Origin: Paenibacillus cremeus
GTDB taxonomy: Bacteria; Bacillota; Bacilli; Paenibacillales; NBRC-103111
Direction: 5' to 3'
DNA: 57,740 nt
Assembly (NCBI RefSeq): GCF_007786445.1
Contig: NZ_VNJI01000050.1
Span: forward strand, 1 to 57,740
How positions within the stretch are numbered: the first letter of the stretch is position 1; each line of letters starts with the position of its first letter. Positions 25,399 through 33,575 of this stretch are shown piece by piece. Below the pieces are notes generated by a model that saw only the letters and a list, made by a program, of their open reading frames with translations, did no database searches and was not told where the DNA came from. A program made the position numbers and the translations under genes.

Positions 25399-26649
25399 TC
25401 AATTTACCGTTTTCGTCCGTGTCTTTTGGACTATTTTATGCAATTGTTCCCCCTTGAAGTAGAAAAAGGAGCTGAATAAGGTCACAACCGCAAGGGTAGA
25501 GAACAGCGGACTTCCGCCCCATTTCGACAATATGTACCCGCCAATTAACGGTCCCATAAAGTGCCCCAGATTGGAAAAGGACTGCGCACCGAAGTACGTC
25601 CCGCGCATGCCATCCGGAGCCAGCCGGTCGATCAACACGTTCGCAGCCGGGTAGTTAAGGATTTCACCGAGCGTAAATAGGAACATTGAAATCATAAACA
25701 TGGTCCAATTGTGCGAGAAGGCATACCCGACATCCCCTAGGGCGAACATCACGTTACCAGCGATGATCGAGGCAATGGGCTCTCGCCGCTCCGACCAGCG
25801 GGACAAGGGCGCCTGGAACAGAACCACCGTGACGGCGTTTAAGCTCATCAGCAGCGCGAACAGCGTGGCACCTTGAGCTACGCTCTGCTCGATATATTGT
25901 GACAGGGTTACGGTCATCTGCGAATAGCCGATCGATCCGATGATGGCTCCTGAGGTGTATAGTCGGAAGACGCGGTCATTCACAATAACCTTCCAAGCTG
26001 AACCCACAGTAATGCCGCTTCGCTGATCGCCTTCGATGCTCTGAATGCCGAATTTTTGCAGGAGCATGTACAATAAAATTGTATAGAGCAAGTAAATGAA
26101 TCCGGTAATGATGAACGGGAGCCAAGCCTCGAACGCACCAAAATAGGCCCCCAGCAACGGGCCGACCGCCACGCCGACATTGATGGCAATGTATCGCAGC
26201 GAGAACACCTTTAGCCGCTTGTCTTTCTCTGTGACATCCGCCATCAGCGCTTGCGAGACCGGCTCATACAGCGACCGGCATAATCCGTTCAGCATGTTGA
26301 GGAGCATAAAGACGAGCGGCGCCTGTGCCAGCCCGAAGCCGATAAAGACGACGACCCAGCCGAATAACGCGATCATCATGATCCGCTTGCGTCCCAATCG
26401 GTCTGATAATGCGCCTCCGACAAACCCGCCGACCGTGCCTGCCAGCGACCCGAGCCCAACAATAGCGCCGATCAATAGGGGACTGAGATGCGACTCGCGG
26501 GATAAATAGATGGCCAGAAACGGCATACTCATTGACGACGCGGCACGCGCCATGATGGTTCCGACTAGCAGTACGTGGACGATCGGGTGATAATTTTTAA
26601 GAAACGGAAGCAGACGGCTCGTTCCGTAGTTGCGCAGAGTAGCTAGCAC
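25399..26649 (-). CDS. MFS transporter
   Basis: The 416-aa protein has twelve predicted spans and the MFS loop GGALSDRLGRKRIMMIALF after helix 2. It resembles the YttB/MdtH-type efflux group. GTG 26649 is taken as start because AGGAGG lies eight bases upstream; an in-frame ATG 15 codons earlier has no such site. It is the first gene of its strand here; the riboswitch for the next gene begins about 87 bases after its stop. Confidence 0.87.
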   Translation of the reverse strand: MLATLRNYGTSRLLPFLKNYHPIVHVLLVGTIMARAASSMSMPFLAIYLSRESHLSPLLIGAIVGLGSLAGTVGGFVGGALSDRLGRKRIMMIALFGWVVVFIGFGLAQAPLVFMLLNMLNGLCRSLYEPVSQALMADVTEKDKRLKVFSLRYIAINVGVAVGPLLGAYFGAFEAWLPFIITGFIYLLYTILLYMLLQKFGIQSIEGDQRSGITVGSAWKVIVNDRVFRLYTSGAIIGSIGYSQMTVTLSQYIEQSVAQGATLFALLMSLNAVTVVLFQAPLSRWSERREPIASIIAGNVMFALGDVGYAFSHNWTMFMISMFLFTLGEILNYPAANVLIDRLAPDGMRGTYFGAQSFSNLGHFMGPLIGGYILSKWGGSPLFSTLAVVTLFSSFFYFKGEQLHKIVQKTRTKTVN

Positions 26650-26776
26650 CGTGAGTTCCTCCTCATGTTTTCGACCGCCGGTTAAAATAGACATTGAAGC
26701 TCATTATACATGATTGTGTGGAGGGTGGACACAGGGAATTTTCCATGTGCAGTGGATGAGTATGCAGTCGAAATAC

Positions 26777-26822
26777 AAAAAAGGCCGTCCCTCAAGTAGA
26801 TGCTCTACTTAAGGAACAGCCT
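26777..26822 (-). terminator. Terminator of the DUF1450 gene
   Basis: On the minus strand AGGCTGTTCCTTAAGTAGA pairs with the mirrored arm TCTACTTGAGGGACGGCCT, with a few mismatches, followed by T6. Confidence 0.8.
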
Positions 26823-26842
26823 GATTCGTTAGCCAGCTGCCG

Positions 26843-27067
26843 TTACTTTTTGATGTACTTGCTGGCTTTCTCGATCACTTCATCCTCCGTCGGCGCGGTG
26901 ACGTACCGCCCGTTGATAAAGATAAAAGCGAACCGGGAGCAAGGACCGCAGTAGGACTTGCAGCCTACCTTGATGTCTGCATCCGGCGCCAGCTTTTGCA
27001 GCTTAGGAAGCGTCGTTTTCATTTTCATGTGCTTGCATTTGTCGCAAACGCGAATATCGTTAGCCAT
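26843..27067 (-). CDS. DUF1450 family protein (YuzB-like)
   Basis: The 74-aa protein has CDKCKHMK at the N-terminus and GCKSYCGPCSRFAFIFINGRYV in the middle, giving five cysteines in the pattern of DUF1450. The fold is thioredoxin-like and the cysteines could bind a metal or Fe-S cluster; function is unknown. It lies 43 bases downstream of the HesB-like gene on the same strand, which suggests a shared transcript and an Fe-S or redox context. Confidence 0.85.
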   Translation of the reverse strand: MANDIRVCDKCKHMKMKTTLPKLQKLAPDADIKVGCKSYCGPCSRFAFIFINGRYVTAPTEDEVIEKASKYIKK

Positions 27068-27110
27068 TGTTCGTGTACTATCCCTTCCTAGCAGAGCGGA
27101 TCAGCAGCGC

Positions 27111-27413
27111 TTAGTGGTCGCCGTGATTCCCCTTGCTTGGATTGGTCACCGCAAATCCTTCTTCCGGCACGTAGAAATAATCGATGCGGATGCCGTCCAA
27201 GAGCGGCTCGTCCTTCTGCAGAATGACATCGATCCCTTTATCGGTAGATACGACCACATCATTGTCGGTTGGCGTATCCAGCTTCATGCCATAGTGCGCA
27301 TGGTCACCATGCGAGTGTGTAATATAGATGCGGAGCTTAAGCTCCTTGTCTTCTTCTTGTTCCAACTCGGCCAAGATGACTTTGGCGGCATTGCGAGAAA
27401 TTTTGCAATTCAT
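27111..27413 (-). CDS. HesB/IscA-like domain protein lacking the cluster cysteines
   Basis: The 100-aa protein matches the HesB-like/Fe-S biosynthesis fold: an N-terminal ISRNAAKVILAELEQ helix, a central LRIYITHSHGDHAHYGMKLD strand and IRIDYFYVPEEGFAVTNP near the end. The three cysteines used by IscA/ErpA for cluster binding are absent; only one cysteine occurs at residue 3, while the middle and tail are rich in His and Asp. It is therefore unlikely to be a standard carrier. The start is the ATG of MNCKIS, nine bases after GGGAG. Confidence 0.75.
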   Translation of the reverse strand: MNCKISRNAAKVILAELEQEEDKELKLRIYITHSHGDHAHYGMKLDTPTDNDVVVSTDKGIDVILQKDEPLLDGIRIDYFYVPEEGFAVTNPSKGNHGDH

Positions 27414-27650
27414 CAGGTACATCTCCCACTATCGTTTTTATACATTGTATTAAAACCAAGACACGAAAGCAACATTTGGGCCGATCTCCTCCCGTCTTTC
27501 GTACCATTCATCGTTTGCCATTCGCTTCATTCTCCTTTAAAATGGAAAGTAGTGAATCTTATCCATTGTAATAGCAGTAATGATATCTACTTACCTTGAG
27601 TTAACTAACTATGATTATCAGAACCATTTGTGAAAGGTAGGATGAATGCT

Positions 27651-28025
27651 ATGTCCATGTTAGAAAGCGAACAATCCAAGAAAAGCAACCTGCAAAACTA
27701 CATCCCCAAGAAGCCCGAACGCATCGCATGCTCAATTGAAAAAGCGCTGGACGTCATCGGAGGCAAGTGGTCGTTCCTTGTTTTGAAAGAGCTGTTCGAT
27801 GGGACCAAACGGTTTGGCGAGCTGCAGCGCAAGATCAAATCGATCAGCCCGAAGTCGCTGACCGACACTTTGCGTCATCTGGAAGAATACGGCGTGCTGG
27901 AGCGTACCGCCTATCCTACGGTCCCAGTGACCGTGGAGTACAAATTGACACCTAAAGGGGAAGACTTGCACCAGATGCTCAAAGAAATGAAATTATGGGC
28001 TGCCAAATGGTGTTCTGACGTCTAA
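27651..28025 (+). CDS. HxlR family transcriptional regulator
   Basis: The protein (about 124 aa) is a winged-helix HxlR repressor: CSIEKALDVIGGKWSFLVLKELFDGTKRFGEL, SISPKSLTDTLRHLEEYGVLERT and the wing VPVTVEYKLTPKGEDL are all in place. A cysteine at the start of the domain (IACSIEKA) aligns with the redox-sensing cysteine of YodB/HypR. Regulators of this class often control nitroreductases, azoreductases and thiol-stress genes. Several ATGs are possible (27642, 27651); 27651 is chosen for spacing from AGGTAGG. Its leader contains AGTTAACT near 27600. Confidence 0.87.
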   Translation: MSMLESEQSKKSNLQNYIPKKPERIACSIEKALDVIGGKWSFLVLKELFDGTKRFGELQRKIKSISPKSLTDTLRHLEEYGVLERTAYPTVPVTVEYKLTPKGEDLHQMLKEMKLWAAKWCSDV

Positions 28026-28044
28026 TTGCTGCTGAGGTGAACCG

Positions 28045-29157
28045 ATGCTTTCTTTTTACAAGAAGTATTACAAGACGATTTTCGATATTGCTTTGTTGAT
28101 CGTGACTATCTATTTGTTTATGTTTTTGTTCAGCTACCTGTACCGGATCGCCACACCGATCTTCCTGGCCTTCGTAATCTACATGATTATTGAGCCGCTG
28201 GCCCGTTTTTTGCATCGTAGGGGCCTCAAGAAGTCAATCGCTTCGGCCATTGCCACCGTGCTTTTCATATTGGTCATTTTGGGGGTTATAACGGGAGCCG
28301 GGGCTATCATTACGAGCCAGATCATTAACCTCAAGGACAAGCTGCCCGATTACGCCGCTGTGCTGCAGAAGGAGCTGGTCGAGCGGACGGACGAGCTGAA
28401 CACCAAGTTTGACGCACTGCCCGGCCAACTGGACCTGCTGGAGAAGGCCAAGGAATATTCCGCTGACATTACGAAAAAAGCGACAGAAATTGCCCGGAGC
28501 TTCTTGACCGCCACCTTCAACACCTTGACCTCCATTTCCACTTTCGTGGTCAATTTCGTGATCGGCATCGTGCTCGCTTATTTCCTGAGCAGCGAGATTG
28601 AAGCTTGGAAACGAACGGCAGAGGACAAGACTCCGAGAACGTTCAAGAAGGCGTTCCAGTTCTTGCGGGAGAACGTGTTGGCCGGAATCCTTACCTACCT
28701 GAAGGCGCAGGCCAAGCTGATCAGCCTTACCTTCATCGTGATCTTCGTCGCGCTGCTCGTCTTGAATGTGAACAATGCCTTCACGATTGCCGTCATTTCC
28801 GCCGTGTTCGACGTGCTCCCGCTGCTCGGCGTGTCCACGCTGTTCATCCCTTGGATCATTTATTTGCTGATCGTCAGCCAGACGACCCTGGCCATTTCGC
28901 TTGCGGTGCTGCTCGCTGTTGTGGTGACCGTCAGACAAATTCTGGAGCCCAAAATTACCGGCGATTCGCTCGGCGTTTCCGCCTTTACGATGCTTTCGTT
29001 CATGATCATTTCGCTTTCCCTCTTCGGAGTCGCGGGCTTAATTCTTTCCCCGATTCTAATTATTTTAATCAAGGCGCTGTACGAGCAGGGCTACTTGAAC
29101 AAGTGGATCCGCATGCCGGCCGGAGAATACGAGCCCGAACAATGGAGAAAGACTTAG
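28045..29157 (+). CDS. AI-2E family transporter (YtvI-like)
   Basis: The 370-aa protein is an UPF0118/AI-2E exporter family member with about eight membrane spans. It has the N-terminal hairpin, a large soluble loop (about residues 100-150, charged and helical), and the conserved C-terminal block PLLGVSTLFIPWIIYLL, VVVTVRQILEPKITGDSLG and LFGVAGLILSP. B. subtilis YtvI is a sporulation-associated membrane protein of this family; transported substrate is unknown. GAGGTGA precedes the ATG. It starts 19 bases after the HxlR gene, so the two are likely cotranscribed. Confidence 0.87.
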   Translation: MLSFYKKYYKTIFDIALLIVTIYLFMFLFSYLYRIATPIFLAFVIYMIIEPLARFLHRRGLKKSIASAIATVLFILVILGVITGAGAIITSQIINLKDKLPDYAAVLQKELVERTDELNTKFDALPGQLDLLEKAKEYSADITKKATEIARSFLTATFNTLTSISTFVVNFVIGIVLAYFLSSEIEAWKRTAEDKTPRTFKKAFQFLRENVLAGILTYLKAQAKLISLTFIVIFVALLVLNVNNAFTIAVISAVFDVLPLLGVSTLFIPWIIYLLIVSQTTLAISLAVLLAVVVTVRQILEPKITGDSLGVSAFTMLSFMIISLSLFGVAGLILSPILIILIKALYEQGYLNKWIRMPAGEYEPEQWRKT

Positions 29158-29179
29158 CCTCAAGGCTAAGTCTTTCTTT
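29148..29179 (+). terminator. Terminator overlapping the AI-2E stop codon
   Basis: AAAGACTTAGCC-TCAA-GGCTAAGTCTTT is a perfect hairpin with a T-rich tail. Confidence 0.88.
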
Positions 29180-29191
29180 ATCTGAATTGGC

Positions 29192-29425
29192 TTAAGCCCC
29201 GTATTTCCGCTCCGCTCGAGCGGTAAACCACTGCATCAGCAGCAGCGTCACCGCAATATCATCGATCGGCAGCATCGGCAGGGCGTCCGGCATCACGATG
29301 TATACCAAGGCCGGGACGGCGAACAGCAGCTTCTCCCGAAGAGGCACGCGAGGTGACCGCAGCAGCGGGACTATTCTGCGAAAGGTATGTCCCCATTGTT
29401 TCAGTGACAGCAGGCGGTTCCACAT
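29192..29425 (-). CDS. DUF1232 (YkvA-like) small membrane protein
   Basis: The 77-aa protein has the DUF1232 pattern: REKLLFAVPALVYIVMPDALP followed by LPIDDIAVTLLLMQWF. The conserved P-D..P..D residues lie between two hydrophobic segments. Function is unknown. ATG 29425 follows AAGGAGGG; an in-frame extension upstream has no site. It lies 55 bases downstream of the LysM-M14 peptidase gene on the same strand. Confidence 0.82.
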   Translation of the reverse strand: MWNRLLSLKQWGHTFRRIVPLLRSPRVPLREKLLFAVPALVYIVMPDALPMLPIDDIAVTLLLMQWFTARAERKYGA

Positions 29426-29480
29426 GATGCATCCCTCCTTCGTGACGTGGAGACCGGGTTTCGCCCAGCCCACGGTTTTC

Positions 29481-30557
29481 CTAGTATGCGCTGTCCTTCC
29501 CAGATCCAATCGCCAGCCCTTCCAGCATCAAACCGATTAGATCCGCATAGATGGTGTCGAACTGCTCGATCGGCAGCGGGTTCACGCCGATTCCCGCTTC
29601 GATGGTGAAGCCGAGCCTCCGGTATTCCTGGATAAACCAATCCTTATAGCCCGCATCGCTTCCCGTCAGCTTCACAGGAACATACCCGCTGACCTGCGCT
29701 AGGCGCTGAACGACGGCTTCTGCTCCGGCCGGCTCGAGATCCCGGTAATTCCAATAAATTTCCTGCGCCTGCGTGTGAAAGGCCATCACCAGCTGAAAAT
29801 CCCGGCTGCGCGTGAACGCCTCGATCGCGATTGCTTCCGGTTCCGTGAGCGGTGCGGCACCGCCGAAATCCCGCGGTCCGGGACCGGCTACGGATCGACG
29901 GTTGCGCTCCTCTTCCCAATGGGCAGGGAACTGATCGTTTAAATCGATGCCGCGGATGTTCGCTTTCCACTGGGAGAAGTCACTTGAGCCTTGATTCAAG
30001 CGATATACCTGCTCGTAGTGGGGATCGCCAGGCTCCAGTCCGTGGTGAACCAGCTCCACGCCGTCCGGATTCACCATGGGAACCACGTAGAGCGAGGTTT
30101 GCTCAAATAGCTCCCTCACGTCGCGGTTAGCCAGAGGTTGCCCTCGGTGATATGCTGAAGCATAATCTTCTATAAATTTCATGAGCAGTAAGCCGGTGAT
30201 CCATTCGTTGGCGTGAAAGGCCCCGTTGTAATGCACTTCCTTGTCGCCCGTACCCAGCCTGACGACAGGGATCGTCCTCCCTGCTGCACTGTGGCCGATG
30301 GAGTCCATGATAAGGAACGGGTAGGCTGCCTTCAGGGCGTCTAGATCCCTTACCATCTCCGCGTATCCATACTTCCCTGTCGTCTTCACCACCGCTTCCG
30401 CAGGACGATCCGGAATCATGACCGCTTGTCCAATCCGAAGCCTGCGGGGATCGATGCCAGGGTTGGCGGCGGTCAGCTCTGCAAGCGCCAGGTTGTATCG
30501 GCCGGCAATGACCGCGAGCGTTTCTCCTGCTTGTACCAAGTGACGTCGGCTAGACAT
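29481..30557 (-). CDS. LysM-M14 zinc carboxypeptidase (endopeptidase I-like)
   Basis: The 358-aa protein has one N-terminal LysM cell-wall binding domain (about residues 4-50, HLVQAGETLAVIAGRYNL) and an M14 domain (about 60-345). Zinc ligands are in GAFHANEWITG (HxxE) and YWNYRD-preceding segments, with MAFHTQAQ as the later histidine; the catalytic glutamate is in FTIEAGIG. The architecture matches gamma-D-glutamyl-L-diamino acid endopeptidase I of Lysinibacillus sphaericus and YqgT, enzymes acting on spore cortex or wall peptides. There is no signal peptide, as in that group. Confidence 0.88.
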   Translation of the reverse strand: MSSRRHLVQAGETLAVIAGRYNLALAELTAANPGIDPRRLRIGQAVMIPDRPAEAVVKTTGKYGYAEMVRDLDALKAAYPFLIMDSIGHSAAGRTIPVVRLGTGDKEVHYNGAFHANEWITGLLLMKFIEDYASAYHRGQPLANRDVRELFEQTSLYVVPMVNPDGVELVHHGLEPGDPHYEQVYRLNQGSSDFSQWKANIRGIDLNDQFPAHWEEERNRRSVAGPGPRDFGGAAPLTEPEAIAIEAFTRSRDFQLVMAFHTQAQEIYWNYRDLEPAGAEAVVQRLAQVSGYVPVKLTGSDAGYKDWFIQEYRRLGFTIEAGIGVNPLPIEQFDTIYADLIGLMLEGLAIGSGKDSAY

Positions 30558-30704
30558 GCTGCAGCCCTCCTTACAGATTACACCCGGTGTTTTCCACCAC
30601 GGTGCTCACCTAGGCAGTACGTACGAACTCGCCGCCGGTTTCACGTTCGGCCCTGATCCGCGGCGCAACGGACGCCTAGGTAAGCTAATGTGTATGCGGA
30701 TAAG

Positions 30705-31514
30705 CTAAATTATATTCGGTACCTGCCAAACTACAGGTGTCACTTTGATTTGCTCGTTCAGCCAGGACTGTGCTATCGCCTTGAACATCCGCGGTTCCCC
30801 GCTGCAAAAAAACTGGTGTACAGGCATCGAATTGGACGTAGCCAGCATCCCTTTATGATACAAAATGGTGCTGATCTCGCGCGCCGTTTCCTCCGCCGAG
30901 CTGATCAGCGTAACCTGCGGCCCCATCACTGAGGAGATGAGCTCGGATAAGAACGGATAATGGGTACAGCCCAGAATTAAGCAGTCCATCGGATACCGCC
31001 GCAGCTCGGACAGCGTCTCTTCGACCGTCCGCCGCGTCTCCTCGGAGCGGAATAAGCCTTTCTCTACCAGCGGCACAAACGATGGGCAGGCCTGGCTGAC
31101 CACTTGAATGTTAGGGGAAATTTGGCGAAGCGCTACTTCATATGCGCGGCTCTTGATCGTGCCCTCGGTGCCGATGACGCCGATACGCTGCGTGCGCGAC
31201 GTCTTGATGGCCGCTCTCGCTCCCGGGTGAATCACACCGACGACCGGAATGGTCAGCTCGGCGCGAATCTCGTCAATGGCTACCGCAGTAGCGGTGTTGC
31301 AGGCGATAACGATCATTTTCGGCTGAAATTGTTTTAAGTAATCAACGATTTGATGGGTAAAGCGGGTCACTTCTTCAGCCGGTCTGGGACCGTAAGGCGT
31401 GCGGGCGGTATCGCCGAAGTAGATGATTTTCTCCTGTGGCAATTGGCGCATGACTTCTTTGACTACCGTTAGACCGCCGACTCCTGAATCCAGTATGGCT
31501 ATCGCTTGCTGCAC
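30705..31514 (-). CDS. murI: Glutamate racemase
   Basis: The 269-aa enzyme converts L- to D-glutamate for peptidoglycan. Both catalytic cysteines are present: VIACNTATAVAI near residue 72 and LILGCTHYPFL near 182, with the N-terminal DSGVGGLTV loop and YFGDTARTPYG motif. Length and motifs are those of Bacillales RacE/MurI. GTG 31514 follows AAGGAAG. The next gene downstream on the strand is 147 bases away, across a gap with the inverted repeat ACCTAGGC/GCCTAGGT (30608-30677) whose role is unclear. Confidence 0.95.
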   Translation of the reverse strand: MQQAIAILDSGVGGLTVVKEVMRQLPQEKIIYFGDTARTPYGPRPAEEVTRFTHQIVDYLKQFQPKMIVIACNTATAVAIDEIRAELTIPVVGVIHPGARAAIKTSRTQRIGVIGTEGTIKSRAYEVALRQISPNIQVVSQACPSFVPLVEKGLFRSEETRRTVEETLSELRRYPMDCLILGCTHYPFLSELISSVMGPQVTLISSAEETAREISTILYHKGMLATSNSMPVHQFFCSGEPRMFKAIAQSWLNEQIKVTPVVWQVPNII

Positions 31515-31717
31515 GATGTGTTCGCTTCCTTTGTCTTGGGGTAATGAAACGTATTGATAATGGTATAGTTTATGAACGACTCAAATGAAAGGTACCATGG
31601 CCATTCATCGCAGAAGCGCCGAGGCGCCCGAGCCAATCCTTCCATCTTAACAGAATCCATAGCAAAAATAAAACCCGCCGACCTGCAGCGGAGGATGTAG
31701 ATAAGGGCATGATTCGA

Positions 31718-32761
31718 CTATTTAGGCGGTTCAATATCGCTCATCAATGCAAATTCGTAGCCGGCCTTTCGGACCGCTTTAATGATCCGATCCAGCGCCA
31801 CGATATTTTCCGGCGAGCCTTGGTGCATCAGGATAATATTCCCGTCATGCAGATTGTTCATGATGTCGTTATACGGATCCTCCGCCCCATTCTTGCGCGG
31901 CTCCCAGTCCACCATTGCGGTCGACCAGAATACGGAGGTATACCCCATATCCGAAACAAGCTTCAAAATATGTGTATTATAGCGTCCGTACGGAAAGCGG
32001 AAGTAAGGCTCGATGTCCTTGCCGGTCACGTCTTTGTACAGCTTCTCGTAATCCTGAATTTCCTTACGGATCTGGTCGTCCGTCTGAAGATTCATATCCG
32101 TGTGCGTCATCGTATGGTTGGCGACCAAATGGCCATCCGCGACCAGTGTGCGAACAAAATCCGGATCCTTCTTCACGTTATATCCCGCAATGAAAAAATT
32201 CGCCTTGGCGTGGTTATCCCTGAGCGCTTTGACAAGGGTGTCCGTATCCCCCATCGGACCGCCTGTATCGATCGTCAGGTATACCTTCTTCCCCGTGCCG
32301 ACCCAGAGCGCTTTCATATCGCTAGAAAAGTTCTTCGTTTCCGGAGGAAAATTCGGCACTTGCCCCTTCGGCTTCTTCATGTAGTACCAGGACAGCGCCT
32401 TGCGGTCGCCGGTGGCTGTACTCTTAGGCGGCTCCTTCGGCTTGCCGTCGTTCACCACCGCAGCGATCGGGTTCTTCGGCCCGCTCGAGTAGACTGAGCC
32501 TGTCGCCGATGAAGGCGTGCTGGCTGCGGTTTCCTTCGGCTGCGGCGTGGCTGCCGGCTCTTTCGGCGCTTCCATGCTGCCAGTCACCGGTGTAATCGGT
32601 TGCGGCGGAACGGCAGCTTCTACAGAGGAAGCGTCATGGTTGGACGGTGGGGGATTAGCCGGGCCTTCCGCCACCGTTCCCCCGGCGCTCGGGCCTCCAT
32701 TGCAGGCAGCGAGCATGACCGCTAAGGCAGCAAATATTAAGACGCAGCTTGTCTTCTTCAA
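31718..32761 (-). CDS. Polysaccharide deacetylase family lipoprotein
   Basis: The 347-aa protein has a lipoprotein signal peptide with the lipobox LAAC at residue 20, a long Pro/Ser/Thr-rich linker (about 21-125) and a NodB-homology domain (about 155-340). Motifs are VYLTIDTGGPMGDT (TFDDG-like, with the second Asp replaced by Thr), ANHTMTHTDM (metal histidines), FRFPYGRY (RxPxG) and ILMHQGS. It most resembles the PdaA/PdaC group acting on peptidoglycan. The changed TFDDG motif leaves activity uncertain. TTG 32761 follows AAGGAGGG. It lies 17 bases after the Uma2 gene. Confidence 0.87.
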   Translation of the reverse strand: MKKTSCVLIFAALAVMLAACNGGPSAGGTVAEGPANPPPSNHDASSVEAAVPPQPITPVTGSMEAPKEPAATPQPKETAASTPSSATGSVYSSGPKNPIAAVVNDGKPKEPPKSTATGDRKALSWYYMKKPKGQVPNFPPETKNFSSDMKALWVGTGKKVYLTIDTGGPMGDTDTLVKALRDNHAKANFFIAGYNVKKDPDFVRTLVADGHLVANHTMTHTDMNLQTDDQIRKEIQDYEKLYKDVTGKDIEPYFRFPYGRYNTHILKLVSDMGYTSVFWSTAMVDWEPRKNGAEDPYNDIMNNLHDGNIILMHQGSPENIVALDRIIKAVRKAGYEFALMSDIEPPK

Positions 32762-32778
32762 CGGAGCCCTCCTTTTCC

Positions 32779-33393
32779 TTAATCGTTCGGCAGTTCAGCG
32801 GCTTCACTCAGGAGTTCATTCAACGTAAACGAGGCACAGGGCAGCTGCTCCAAGTCGATGCAGTCATCCTTCATATAAAGATTCGCAAGTCGGTATGCGT
32901 TATTGTCCAGCACGTGCTTCTCGAGCAGGCCGTTCAGTGGATCAAGGATCCAATATTCGGGGATGCCGAAGCTTGTATAGGACTTGGCTTTGCTATACTT
33001 GTCTGTCCGCGCGGTTAAAGGTGACAGGATCTCCACCACAACCTCTGGCGGCTCTGTGATTCCTTTGTTCGTTATAATCGCTTTACGGGACCTGTGAATG
33101 ATGGAAAGATCAGCTCTTCGCACCTCGGTATTGGAGATCAGCAGATCTACATCCTGAATCAGAAAGTACTCTTTACCGCACGTTTGCGTCACAGCAATAA
33201 CAATCTGCAATATCACCAGCTGATGCCTTGGCGTCGGACTGGACATCAGCTCCAGCTTGCCGTCGGCCAACTCATACCGCAGCAGCTCGTCTTCCGGCAG
33301 CGCAGCATAATCCTCGTAGGTATAGGGTTGTTCACGTACCAGAAACTTCTCCAGCTCGCTCCCCTGCTTAGGCTTTTCCTTCCGATATGCCAT
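32779..33393 (-). CDS. Uma2 family (DUF820) putative restriction-like nuclease
   Basis: The 204-aa protein has the Uma2/DUF820 pattern: YELADGKLELMSSPTPRHQ near residue 40, DVDLLISNTEVRRADLSII with the conserved Asp near 95, and PPEVVVEILSPLTARTDKYSKA (the E-V-L-S catalytic strand) near 118, then GIPEYWILDP. The fold is PD-(D/E)XK-like. These proteins are common in multiple copies in cyanobacteria and Paenibacillus; biological function is unknown. AGGGGG precedes the ATG. Confidence 0.87.
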   Translation of the reverse strand: MAYRKEKPKQGSELEKFLVREQPYTYEDYAALPEDELLRYELADGKLELMSSPTPRHQLVILQIVIAVTQTCGKEYFLIQDVDLLISNTEVRRADLSIIHRSRKAIITNKGITEPPEVVVEILSPLTARTDKYSKAKSYTSFGIPEYWILDPLNGLLEKHVLDNNAYRLANLYMKDDCIDLEQLPCASFTLNELLSEAAELPND

Positions 33394-33531
33394 TCACAAC
33401 GCCCCCTAGAAACCGAATTCCTGTTCGCATATATTTTACCAAAGGATGCAGTTGCTTACAATGATAATCCCCGAATATCCCCCTGATTTCGACATGATAC
33501 CGCCACGAAAAATCAGCTGAAAAAACAGCAT

Positions 33532-33561
33532 AAAAAAGCCAGCCATCGCTGGCCGGCTTTT
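33532..33561 (-). terminator. Terminator of the GH4 gene
   Basis: On the minus strand AAGCCGGCCA-GCGA-TGGCTGGCTT is followed by T-rich sequence. Confidence 0.82.
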
Positions 33562-33575
33562 GATAACAAATCGAT

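Noticed and set aside
30608..30677. ACCTAGGC/GCCTAGGT inverted repeat as a terminator or attachment site
   Set aside because: The arms are 54 bases apart with no T-tract and no mobile gene beside them.
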